A stretch of DNA of 21,599 nt, taken from Ruminococcus sp. CAG:254 (GTDB lineage: Bacteria; Bacillota; Clostridia; Oscillospirales; Ruminococcaceae). The notes under the pieces were generated by a model. It was not told the origin of the DNA, did not search any database, and saw only the letters and a program-made list of their open reading frames with translations. Shown here piece after piece: positions 14,854 through 21,599 of this stretch. Numbering within the stretch: the stretch's first letter is position 1; each line of letters starts with the position of its first letter. The stretch lies in assembly GCA_000433635.1 (NCBI GenBank), contig HF997823.1, positions 1 through 21,599 of the forward strand. The letters run 5' to 3'. The position numbers and the translations under genes are program-made.

Positions 14854-16518
14854 TTACTTGGCAGATTTAGAAGTGGTTTCAGAAGATTCTGTAGATTCTG
14901 CATTGGAATCGGTTTCAGATTCCTGCGGCAGAGTACCATGTCCAAACTGATGAGTCATCTGAGAATGGGACATATCTTCCAGAATGCTGACATAATCCGG
15001 TTCTTCCGGTTCTTCCGGCTCTGGGTCAGGTTCTCGCTGAGAAAGCGGAATCTTGCGTTCCTGTTCCGCAGCTTCCAACGCTTCCTTGTCAGCAGCGGAC
15101 AGCCGCTTTTTCTTGATAATCCGAACCAACAGGAAAATCAAAACCAATCCAGCGGTGCAGCCCAGCGAAATGCTGACAATCTTCACCCACGGGATTTGCA
15201 GGGACTTGAAGTTGATGCGGATGCCATTGCTCCGGCTGCTGCTGATATATTTCGCAGCTGCTCCTTCATAGCCGGTCAGCAGAAATCCACTAACAGCAAT
15301 GTTTTCCGTTTCATCGGAGGTGCTGCCGTCTGCATTGACTTTCTGCTGTTCGGTCACACCAAATGCAAAATCTCCGATTTGCGTGACTCGCTTCGGCAGG
15401 GTCACATCCATCAGCTGTTCACAGCAGAAAAATGCATAGCTGCCGATTTGCAGGGCATTGTCGGTTGCCTCTTCATCGCCTGCAAATAAAACGCTGGAGA
15501 GCGATTCACAGTCGGAAAATGCATGGTCTTGAATGACAGTGACGCTTTCTGGAATGGTGATATTGGTCAGACTGGTGCAGTAGTCAAACGCTCCTGAACC
15601 AATCCCTTCCAGTCCCTCCGGCAGGGTGACCGATTGCAGCGGTGCAGCAAAAAATGCACCATCCGAAATCGTTTTCACACCATCCGGAACAGTGAAGGAA
15701 GTTTCTGTTTTGCCAGCTGGATAGAGGAACAATTCTGTGCCATCCTTGCTGTATAAAACGTCGTCCTGTAATTGATAGGTTGGGTGATTGGCAGAAATGT
15801 CAATGGTTTTGAGATTCCGGCAGCCGACAAATGCCAAATAGCCCAAATCTGTCATCGTATCTGGAATGGAGAACGACTCCAATGCGGAACAGTTTTGGAA
15901 CATATAAGCGGACAGCGTTTCCAGTGTTTCCGGCAGGGTGATGGATTCCAGTGACGAGCATCCCATAAATGTCTGTTCGCCGAATTCGGTAACGCTGTCT
16001 GGGATTTCCATGTCAGTCAGAGATGAGCAATATGCAAATGCCATTCGTCCGATTTTGGTAATCTGGTCACCGAGTTGAATGTCCGTCAGAGCGGAGCAGC
16101 TTAAAAACGCCCCGTCTGGAATTTCTGTAATGCTGTTTGAGAGTGTAACACTTTGCAGCGATGTGCAGGATTGAAATGCACCATCGCCGATTTCTGTAAT
16201 GCCATTTGGCATGGTGACAGATTGCAGAGCAGAACAGCCAGCAAATGCTTGGTCACCAATGGAAACGACGGTATAGCCGTCGATTTTCGGCATAATGCTG
16301 ATGTTGGTAGCAGTTGTAATGCATCCTGTGACAGACACCTGCATGTTTTTCAAAATGGTATAGGTCAGCGTGCCATCATCGAATGTGCTGCCCTCTGTGA
16401 CAGGCTGTGATTTTCCGCTGGGGTCGCTGCTGCTGTCTGCGGCAAAGACCGGAAAACTGGTTATCATCAGCAGACCTGCTGTCATGCATCCCAGAACAGA
16501 TTGTGTCCATTGTTTCAT
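14854..16518 (-). CDS. BspA-like leucine-rich repeat membrane protein (third of three)
   Basis: This 554-residue surface protein has a signal peptide (about 1-27), LRR_5/BspA-type repeats of about 23 residues (about 80-390, each with an IPDSVTEFGEQTFMGCSSLESI-like pattern), an LRR cap (about 408-440), one transmembrane helix (442-467) followed by RIIKKKR, and a long acidic cytoplasmic tail (468-554) with a Pro/Glu-rich run. A KDGTELFLYP island (258-267) interrupts the repeats, as is common in this family. BspA-like LRRs mediate binding of proteins, mucins or fibres in other bacteria; the ligand here is unknown. Its start overlaps the stop of the upstream LRR gene by 4 nt (ATGA), with AAAGGGCGG as ribosome binding site. 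Confidence 0.9.
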   Translation of the reverse strand: MKQWTQSVLGCMTAGLLMITSFPVFAADSSSDPSGKSQPVTEGSTFDDGTLTYTILKNMQVSVTGCITTATNISIMPKIDGYTVVSIGDQAFAGCSALQSVTMPNGITEIGDGAFQSCTSLQSVTLSNSITEIPDGAFLSCSALTDIQLGDQITKIGRMAFAYCSSLTDMEIPDSVTEFGEQTFMGCSSLESITLPETLETLSAYMFQNCSALESFSIPDTMTDLGYLAFVGCRNLKTIDISANHPTYQLQDDVLYSKDGTELFLYPAGKTETSFTVPDGVKTISDGAFFAAPLQSVTLPEGLEGIGSGAFDYCTSLTNITIPESVTVIQDHAFSDCESLSSVLFAGDEEATDNALQIGSYAFFCCEQLMDVTLPKRVTQIGDFAFGVTEQQKVNADGSTSDETENIAVSGFLLTGYEGAAAKYISSSRSNGIRINFKSLQIPWVKIVSISLGCTAGLVLIFLLVRIIKKKRLSAADKEALEAAEQERKIPLSQREPDPEPEEPEEPDYVSILEDMSHSQMTHQFGHGTLPQESETDSNAESTESSETTSKSAK

Positions 16519-17942
16519 GCGGCACCGCCCTTTCTCTTCTTTCGTACAACAAGAATCACCACAATTGCAGCAACCACGACAACACCGCCGCCGATGCAGA
16601 CCGGAACAACCCAGCTATTTGAGCCGGCAGTTTCCGTTGCTGGAATCTTGTACTGAGAAACATATTTTTTAATCTTGCTGTTTTTTCCGTAGGTCACGGA
16701 AAAATCCTTTACAACTGACGGGGAAGTATCATCGGATTCTGCATAGAGTCCAAATGCTCCATCGCCCAGTTCTTTGATACCGCTCGGCAAGGTCAGTTCG
16801 TGCAGCTCCAGACAGTTATAAAATGCCTGCTTGCCGATTTTGGTAACAGTGTCTGGAATGGTGATGTTCTCCAGCCGAACGCAGGTATAAAAGGCAAAGT
16901 CGCCGATACTGGTCAGCTGTTTTGGAAGCGTGATAGAAGTCAGCTCCGTGCAGTAGGTAAAAGTATTGTTTGGAATTTCCGTGATGCTGTCCGGAATGGT
17001 GATGTCCGTTAAGGACTGGCAGTAGAAAAATACATCTTCGCCCAGTTCTTGGATGTTCTGGATGTCAATGCTCTTGAGAGATTTTGCACCAGTAAAACTC
17101 CAGTCCTCCAGACGGGTGCAGCCATCCGGAACGGCATAGTCCACCAAATCGCTATCATCCGGATACTTGATTAAAGTTGAACCGTCCTTGCTGAACAGAA
17201 CACCGTCTATATCCTGATAGTTCGGGTTACTGTCTGCAACTTGAATTTCTTTCAGGGCAGAACAGCCATCAAAGACGAAATCCCCCAAAGTTGTGCAGGT
17301 TTCCGGAATGGTGATGTCAGTCAGAGCAGAGCAGCCCTCAAAGGCATACGTTTCAATGGTTGCAATCTGGGAGAGGTCAACGTCTTTGAGTGCAGTACAC
17401 TGATAAAACGCCTCTGAGCCAATGGTGTTCATGGCTTCCGGAAATGAAACGGTTTCCAATGCAGTGCAGCCATAGAATGTGCTGGTTGGCAGGGTGTTCA
17501 GTGTGCTTGGAAGCTTAACATCGGTCAGAGCAATGCAGGCTTCCATTGTGCCTTTGCCCATAGAGGTGACAGAATCCGGAATCTCCAACTTTTTCAGAAC
17601 CGAGCAGCCATAAAAGGCACTGTCCTGAATAGTAGTGATGGTATCCGGCAGCGTCAGCGATTCCAGCAGAAAGCATTGCGAGAATGCACCCTCTTGAATC
17701 CCGCTGATGGTTACGCCGTCCACTTCTGCCGGAACATCGACCGATGTGGCAGACTGAAAGCAGTTTGTTACCCAAGCCGTTCCATCGTCCTGCATGTCCA
17801 GTGTAATATCATCTACAACCCAGTCGCCCTCGTTGGTAACGGGGTCGGTCGCATCCTCCGCCCAAACTGGAACGGCAAGTCCCGAGAGCAGCAGCATGCC
17901 GCTGAGGATGCCGCAGGCAGTCTGTTTCCATCGTGTCATCAT
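16515..17942 (-). CDS. BspA-like leucine-rich repeat membrane protein (second of three)
   Basis: This 475-residue protein has the same plan as its neighbours: signal peptide (about 1-28, ending VWAED), LRR_5 repeats (about 70-400), a SKDGSTLIKYP island (251-261), an LRR cap (about 411-436), then a transmembrane helix (444-467) and the very short basic tail RKKRKGGAA. Unlike the flanking LRR proteins it has almost no cytoplasmic domain. The start overlaps the upstream LRR stop by 4 nt (ATGA), with GGAGG 7 nt before the ATG, and its own stop overlaps the next start in the same way. The three proteins should therefore be made from one transcript in linked amounts. Confidence 0.9.
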   Translation of the reverse strand: MMTRWKQTACGILSGMLLLSGLAVPVWAEDATDPVTNEGDWVVDDITLDMQDDGTAWVTNCFQSATSVDVPAEVDGVTISGIQEGAFSQCFLLESLTLPDTITTIQDSAFYGCSVLKKLEIPDSVTSMGKGTMEACIALTDVKLPSTLNTLPTSTFYGCTALETVSFPEAMNTIGSEAFYQCTALKDVDLSQIATIETYAFEGCSALTDITIPETCTTLGDFVFDGCSALKEIQVADSNPNYQDIDGVLFSKDGSTLIKYPDDSDLVDYAVPDGCTRLEDWSFTGAKSLKSIDIQNIQELGEDVFFYCQSLTDITIPDSITEIPNNTFTYCTELTSITLPKQLTSIGDFAFYTCVRLENITIPDTVTKIGKQAFYNCLELHELTLPSGIKELGDGAFGLYAESDDTSPSVVKDFSVTYGKNSKIKKYVSQYKIPATETAGSNSWVVPVCIGGGVVVVAAIVVILVVRKKRKGGAA

Positions 17943-19228
17943 TCTGCATCCTCCGTTTGTTCGTCCTGTTTTTCGGTGGAATCGTCTTCGGATGGTGTTG
18001 CATCAGAATCGGAATTGGATTCAGAATCAGAATCAGATTCTGTGGATTCCGGCTCGGTTTTCTTTCCGGAACGCAGTCCCAAAATTACCAAAATTGCCCC
18101 AATGACCAGCACCAGACCGCTGATTCCCAGCAGCAGATATTTGCTGTTAAAGCCGGACTTTTTGCTTTCGGAATTGGTTGCAGCAGCAGCTTCTGTTGTA
18201 CCGCTGATTTCTTCTGAGTCGGAGAGATCTTCAGAATCCCGTCCACCCCGCACCTTGCTGGCATCCTGTACGGTAACAAAGGAGAAACTGTTCTTATAGC
18301 CATATGTATCATCACTATCGGAGGCATACCGCTGTGCAGCAGAGCCGGACTGCCCATAGATGACGAAGTTCTTGACAGCCGTTTTCATATCGGCTTCATA
18401 GCCAAACGCACTGTATCCGATTTCTTCCACACTGGAGGGGATGGTAATTTCGGTCAAACCTGTTCCAGTAAAGGCAGCCTGTCCAATGGTGGTCAGGTTG
18501 TTCGGCAGAACGATTTCTGTCATGCCCGTGCAGCCTGCAAAGGTTGCATTTCCGATATAGGTCAGGCTGGATGGCAGCGTCCATTCTGTGATATTTTCGC
18601 AGTAGGCAAAAGCATAGTCGCAAATTTCCACCACACTATCTGGAATGGCGATGTGGTCGATGTTGTCATAGGCAAAAACCCAGTCGTCAATATAGAGCAG
18701 GCTGTCCGGCAGAGTGATTTCTTCGAGGTTGTTGCACTTGCCGAATGCAGCATAATAGAGTTCCTTGCAGCCGTCCGGTACAGTGTAGCTGGTGGCGGTT
18801 GCGGCTGGCGGATATGCCATCAGGCAATCATCTTTTGTACGGAACAGAACGCCGTCCTTTGCATAATAAGTTTCGCTGTCGTCTGCAACTGCAAATTCTT
18901 TCAGGTTGTCGCAGTCGTAAAAGGCACTTTCTCCGATTTCTGTAATGGATGCCGGAATGGTGATTTTCTCCAAAGTGTCGCAGTTATAAAAAGTATCGGC
19001 GGAAATACCAGCAATGACCGTGCCGTCCAATTCTTCTGGAATGGTGATTTCCTTGTCTTTTCCGGTGTAACCCGTGATATAGCCCTTTAAAGTTTCCTCA
19101 TCAACTTCATAGGTATAGTCGCCGCTCGTTCCGTCTGCTGCTGCCGGAATGGCAGAAACAACTGTGCCAACTGCCAGACTGCCCAGCAGCAGAGAAGCGG
19201 AAAGAAGCGAAAAAAATGGATGTTTCAT
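17939..19228 (-). CDS. BspA-like leucine-rich repeat membrane protein (first of three)
   Basis: This 429-residue protein has a signal peptide (about 1-32), LRR_5 repeats (about 60-275), a RTKDDCLMAYP island (130-140), an LRR cap (about 287-320), a Ser/Glu-rich stalk (325-358), a transmembrane helix (364-386) followed by RSGKK, and a very acidic Ser/Asp/Glu tail (391-429). The frame is open up to 19333, but the start at 19228 is chosen because a clean signal peptide begins there. The region close to that ATG has only weak Shine-Dalgarno character; a strong AGGAGG lies 29 nt upstream with a hairpin between (separate entry). The ligand is unknown. The operon may be read from its own weak promoter and by read-through from glmS. 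Confidence 0.88.
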   Translation of the reverse strand: MKHPFFSLLSASLLLGSLAVGTVVSAIPAAADGTSGDYTYEVDEETLKGYITGYTGKDKEITIPEELDGTVIAGISADTFYNCDTLEKITIPASITEIGESAFYDCDNLKEFAVADDSETYYAKDGVLFRTKDDCLMAYPPAATATSYTVPDGCKELYYAAFGKCNNLEEITLPDSLLYIDDWVFAYDNIDHIAIPDSVVEICDYAFAYCENITEWTLPSSLTYIGNATFAGCTGMTEIVLPNNLTTIGQAAFTGTGLTEITIPSSVEEIGYSAFGYEADMKTAVKNFVIYGQSGSAAQRYASDSDDTYGYKNSFSFVTVQDASKVRGGRDSEDLSDSEEISGTTEAAAATNSESKKSGFNSKYLLLGISGLVLVIGAILVILGLRSGKKTEPESTESDSDSESNSDSDATPSEDDSTEKQDEQTEDAE

Positions 19229-19263
19229 AGGTGTGTTTCGTCCGGATGAAACGGACGCCTCCT
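19226..19263 (-). promoter_or_regulatory. Hairpin-bridged Shine-Dalgarno of the first LRR gene
   Basis: On the minus strand AGGAGG (19258-19263) is followed at once by CGTCCG, a 7-nt loop and CGGACG (19257-19239), then 10 nt to the ATG (19228-19226). The linear gap is 29 nt, too long for initiation. Folding the 19-nt hairpin leaves a 10-nt effective gap. A competing GTTTC/GAAAC pairing overlaps the stem, so two structures are possible. Confidence 0.45.
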
Positions 19264-19275
19264 GTCTTTCAAAAA

Positions 19276-19302
19276 ATTTTAGCTGTAAATCCTCTTTTTC
19301 AA
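19276..19302 (-). promoter_or_regulatory. Possible promoter of the LRR operon
   Basis: On the minus strand TTGAAA (19297-19302) and TAAAAT (19276-19281) each match consensus in 5 of 6 positions, but the 15-bp spacer is short. This is the best match between glmS and the first LRR gene. Confidence 0.35.
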
Positions 19303-19340
19303 GAACGGTGCAGATTTCCTCAGAATCATGCATAAAATGC

Positions 19341-19368
19341 GGAGCAGGCAGCGGAAACCGCCTGCTCC
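19341..19368 (-). terminator. Weak terminator candidate after glmS
   Basis: GGAGCAGG (19341-19348) pairs with CCTGCTCC (19361-19368), with extra G-C pairs near the loop after a 3-nt bulge. On the minus strand it is followed only by GCATTTTATGC, a poor U-tract, so read-through from glmS into the LRR genes is plausible. Confidence 0.5.
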
Positions 19369-19386
19369 ATAAGATGCAGATATTGT

Positions 19387-21210
19387 TTATTCAACCGTGA
19401 CCGACTTCGCCAGATTTCTCGGCTTATCAACATCGTTTCCACGCAGAACCGATGTGTAGTATGCAATCAATTGCAGCGGAACGACTGCGAGCATTGGCAT
19501 CAGCAGGTCGTCAAAGTCCGGCAGTCCAAACTTGAGGTCTGCCACATCCGTATCTGGCTGATAGGTATCCCGACAAACCAGAACCACCTTTGCACCTCTT
19601 GCCTTGACTTCCTTGATGTTGCTGATGGTCTTTTCAAACAATGCCTTCTGGGTTGCAACGGCAATGACCGGCATACCATCCGAAATCAAGGAGATTGTGC
19701 CATGTTTCAGTTCGCCAGCGGCATAAGATTCCGAGTGAATGTAGGAGATTTCTTTCAGCTTCAGCGAGCCTTCCATACTCAAAGCGTAATCCAAACCTCT
19801 GCCAATGTAGAGCAGGCTGTCTGCGGTAATCAGCGAAGAGGCGATGAACTGGGTCTGTTCCTTGTTCTTGAGGATTTCTGAAATGTAATCCGGTGTCTGC
19901 TGCAATTCTGCAACGAGTTTCTGGCATTCGATTTCATCAATTGTACCAGCTGCCAGAGCAAATTCAAATGCCAGCAGATACATGACAGCAATTTGAACCA
20001 TGTAAGCCTTGGTCGATGCAACGGCAATTTCTGGGCCTGCATGTGTGTAAATCAGCATATCGGCTTCCCGTGCAATGGAGCTGCCCTTTGCGTTGACAAT
20101 GGCGAGGGTTTTTGCTCCCCGATTTTTTGCCAGCCGCATGGCTGCCAAGCTGTCGGCAGTTTCGCCAGACTGGGAAATGATAATCACCAAATCCTCTGCA
20201 CTGAGAATCGGGTCCCGATACCGGAATTCGGAAGCGATGTCAACGGTAACGGGAATCCGTGCCAGCTTTTCAATGACATACTGCCCAACAACACCAGCGT
20301 GCATGGCAGTACCGCAGGCAACAACAAAAATCCGGTGATACTGTTTCAGAGCCTCCGGTGTGATGTTGCATTCTTCCAAGTTCGGCAGACCGTTCCGAAT
20401 CCGAGGAGTAATCGTTGTTTTGATTGCAGTGGGCTGTTCGTGGATTTCTTTCAGCATGAAGTGAGCATAGCCGCCCTTTTCTGCTGCATCCATATCCCAG
20501 TCCGCCGTTTTCCGTTCCTTCTGTACTTCCACGCCATAGGCATCATATACTTTGACGCCACTGTGGTCTAGAACAGCGATCTCTTCCTGTTCAAGCAGGT
20601 AATAATCCCGTGTATAGCGGAGAATTGCCGGAACGTCAGAAGCAATGAAGCTTTCCTCCTTGCCCAGGCCAACAATCAGCGGGCTTTCTTTTCGGGTCGC
20701 ATAGACCACATCTGGATGGTCGGCGAAGATAATGCCCAGAGCATAAGAACCTTCCAAGTCCCGAATGGTGTTGGAGATGGTTTCAATCGGGCTGCCGTTA
20801 TAGTTGTAATCCAGCAGTCTTGCAACGACTTCTGTATCCGTATCGCTGGCGAATGTTACGCCCTTTGCAGACAGATATTCTTTCAGTTCTTTGTAGTTTT
20901 CAATAATGCCGTTATGAACAATGGTCACTCTGCCGCCTGTATGCGGATGAGAGTTGATGTCAGATGGTTCGCCATGGGTTGCCCAGCGAGTATGTCCAAT
21001 GCCAGCGTGTCCCTCTGGTCTGCCTTCCTGTTCCATTTTATGAATGAGGTCTGCTAATCTGCCCTTTGATTTTGCGACCTGAATATTGCCTGATTCTGAA
21101 AAAACAGCAATACCGGCTGAGTCATAGCCACGGTATTCCAGTTTGGTCAATCCGTTGATGAGGACATCCGTACAATTCCGGCTGCCTACATAACCTACGA
21201 TTCCGCACAT
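19387..21210 (-). CDS. glmS: Glutamine-fructose-6-phosphate aminotransferase (isomerising)
   Basis: This 607-residue GlmS makes glucosamine-6-phosphate from fructose-6-phosphate and glutamine, the first step to UDP-GlcNAc and cell-wall synthesis. The N-terminal class II glutaminase domain (about 1-235) begins MCGIVGY with nucleophile Cys2 and has TRWATHG (74-80) and GIIENY (101-106). Two SIS sugar-binding domains follow (about 285-430 and 455-595), with SQSGET (346-351), E487 and H503 in the isomerase site, and the C-terminal DKPRNLAKSVTVE with K602. Length and motifs are complete. GGGAGG precedes the ATG at 9 nt. A strong promoter lies 36 bp upstream of the ATG, leaving a leader of about 30 nt with no room for a glmS ribozyme. 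Confidence 0.97.
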   Translation of the reverse strand: MCGIVGYVGSRNCTDVLINGLTKLEYRGYDSAGIAVFSESGNIQVAKSKGRLADLIHKMEQEGRPEGHAGIGHTRWATHGEPSDINSHPHTGGRVTIVHNGIIENYKELKEYLSAKGVTFASDTDTEVVARLLDYNYNGSPIETISNTIRDLEGSYALGIIFADHPDVVYATRKESPLIVGLGKEESFIASDVPAILRYTRDYYLLEQEEIAVLDHSGVKVYDAYGVEVQKERKTADWDMDAAEKGGYAHFMLKEIHEQPTAIKTTITPRIRNGLPNLEECNITPEALKQYHRIFVVACGTAMHAGVVGQYVIEKLARIPVTVDIASEFRYRDPILSAEDLVIIISQSGETADSLAAMRLAKNRGAKTLAIVNAKGSSIAREADMLIYTHAGPEIAVASTKAYMVQIAVMYLLAFEFALAAGTIDEIECQKLVAELQQTPDYISEILKNKEQTQFIASSLITADSLLYIGRGLDYALSMEGSLKLKEISYIHSESYAAGELKHGTISLISDGMPVIAVATQKALFEKTISNIKEVKARGAKVVLVCRDTYQPDTDVADLKFGLPDFDDLLMPMLAVVPLQLIAYYTSVLRGNDVDKPRNLAKSVTVE

Positions 21211-21245
21211 AATAAAGTGCCTCCCTTTTTGGTTTGATATGAATC

Positions 21246-21274
21246 ATTATAACACGTTGTCTTTAGAAATGCAA
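21246..21274 (-). promoter_or_regulatory. glmS promoter
   Basis: On the minus strand TTGCAT (21269-21274), a 17-bp spacer and a perfect TATAAT (21246-21251) preceded by TGT. Same design as the secG and SDR promoters. Transcription should begin at about 21239. Confidence 0.85.
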
Positions 21275-21369
21275 GAAAAACGGGGGTGCTTTTCATCTCT
21301 TTTTCACAAAAAGGCAGAGATTCCATGCGAAATTTGGCAGCACATTTTTGAATTTGCAGCCCGTTTCGC

Positions 21370-21400
21370 AAAAAAAGACCGCTGCGAGCCGGCGGCAGTC
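21370..21400 (-). terminator. Terminator of the feoA-like gene
   Basis: On the minus strand a 9-bp stem (21392-21400 with 21377-21385, one G-T wobble and one mismatch) with a 6-nt loop is followed by seven T residues. It lies 23 bp after the feoA-like stop codon and isolates it from the glmS promoter. Confidence 0.8.
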
Positions 21401-21422
21401 CTTTTTGTCATTGGTTGTAACA

Positions 21423-21599
21423 TTATGTGGAAATCGTAATTTGCACCAGAATCAATCGGGCATCCTGCTGCCGCAGGGCAATCCAAGTGCCCCGAACTTG
21501 CAGCAGCATCGGGCAGCGTTTCGGATTCCGCAGGCATTGGATGTTTGTTCCGGGGACAAGACCGAGGTCTTGCAGCCGCCGCTTCATTGCAGGTGCGGT
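21423..21599 (-). CDS. FeoA-like protein, 3' part only (cut by the window edge)
   Basis: The last 58 residues of a protein running off the right edge on the minus strand. It reads MKRRLQDLGLVPGT and then, 20 residues later, VRGTWIALRQQDA. This is the FeoA/SH3-like pattern (MRxRLxDLGLxPGTxV, then RGxxxALRxxDA). FeoA is a small cytoplasmic partner of the FeoB ferrous iron transporter. The start and most of the first beta-strand lie outside the window, as would any feoB further upstream. A FeoA-type domain in an iron-dependent repressor tail cannot be excluded, though the size and early stop favour FeoA. Confidence 0.7.
   Translation of the reverse strand, partial: TAPAMKRRLQDLGLVPGTNIQCLRNPKRCPMLLQVRGTWIALRQQDARLILVQITIST

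Noticed and set aside
21211..21599. glmS ribozyme
   Set aside because: No room between the promoter and the ATG, and no conserved ribozyme core visible upstream.

Overview
The window looks like chromosome of an anaerobic, Gram-positive, fibre-degrading member of the Ruminococcaceae, close to the cellulosome-forming ruminococci such as Ruminococcus flavefaciens or R. champanellensis. The clues are a secreted GH44 glucanase with a Thr-rich linker and a C-terminal dockerin, BspA-like leucine-rich-repeat surface proteins, strong GGAGG-type ribosome binding sites and a secG-rnr neighbourhood. Species cannot be fixed from the sequence alone. I saw no tRNA or rRNA genes, CRISPR array, insertion sequence or phage gene.

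Layout, left to right. (1) A TM1586-type nitroreductase (+) converges with the dockerin-bearing GH44 enzyme (-) across a shared bidirectional terminator. (2) A 334-bp divergent control region holds two strong TTGACA promoters, each overlapped by its own inverted repeat. One drives GH44, the other a marR-ABC-ABC operon that encodes a heterodimeric multidrug-type exporter with one intact and one degenerate ATP site and ends in a perfect 15-bp hairpin terminator. (3) A small multi-pass membrane protein is followed by a two-SH3-like-repeat surface protein whose cytoplasmic tail ends in a zinc ribbon. (4) Housekeeping genes come next: secG, rnr (RNase R) and a FabG/YmfI-like SDR, each with its own promoter or terminator. 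After them a DUF2207-like membrane-anchored protein is paired with cytidine deaminase. (5) On the minus strand, glmS is followed by three BspA-like LRR membrane proteins joined by 4-nt ATGA start/stop overlaps. (6) The right edge holds the 3' end of a feoA-like gene.

How they fit together. The GH44 enzyme presumably docks onto a scaffoldin encoded elsewhere and attacks xyloglucan or beta-glucan. The LRR proteins, the SH3-like protein and the small membrane protein would add to the cell surface. The MarR-controlled ABC pair probably exports a toxic compound. The rest is core metabolism: protein export, RNA decay, pyrimidine salvage, amino-sugar synthesis and iron uptake.

Points most worth a second look are: the SH3-like/zinc-ribbon transmembrane protein; the LRR operon, whose first gene has its Shine-Dalgarno sequence separated from the ATG by a hairpin of just the right size to restore normal spacing; the palindrome on the GH44 promoter; the recurring TTGCAT plus extended -10 promoter design; and a glmS leader too short for the glmS ribozyme. 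No clearly new multi-gene system such as a defence island or biosynthetic cluster is visible.
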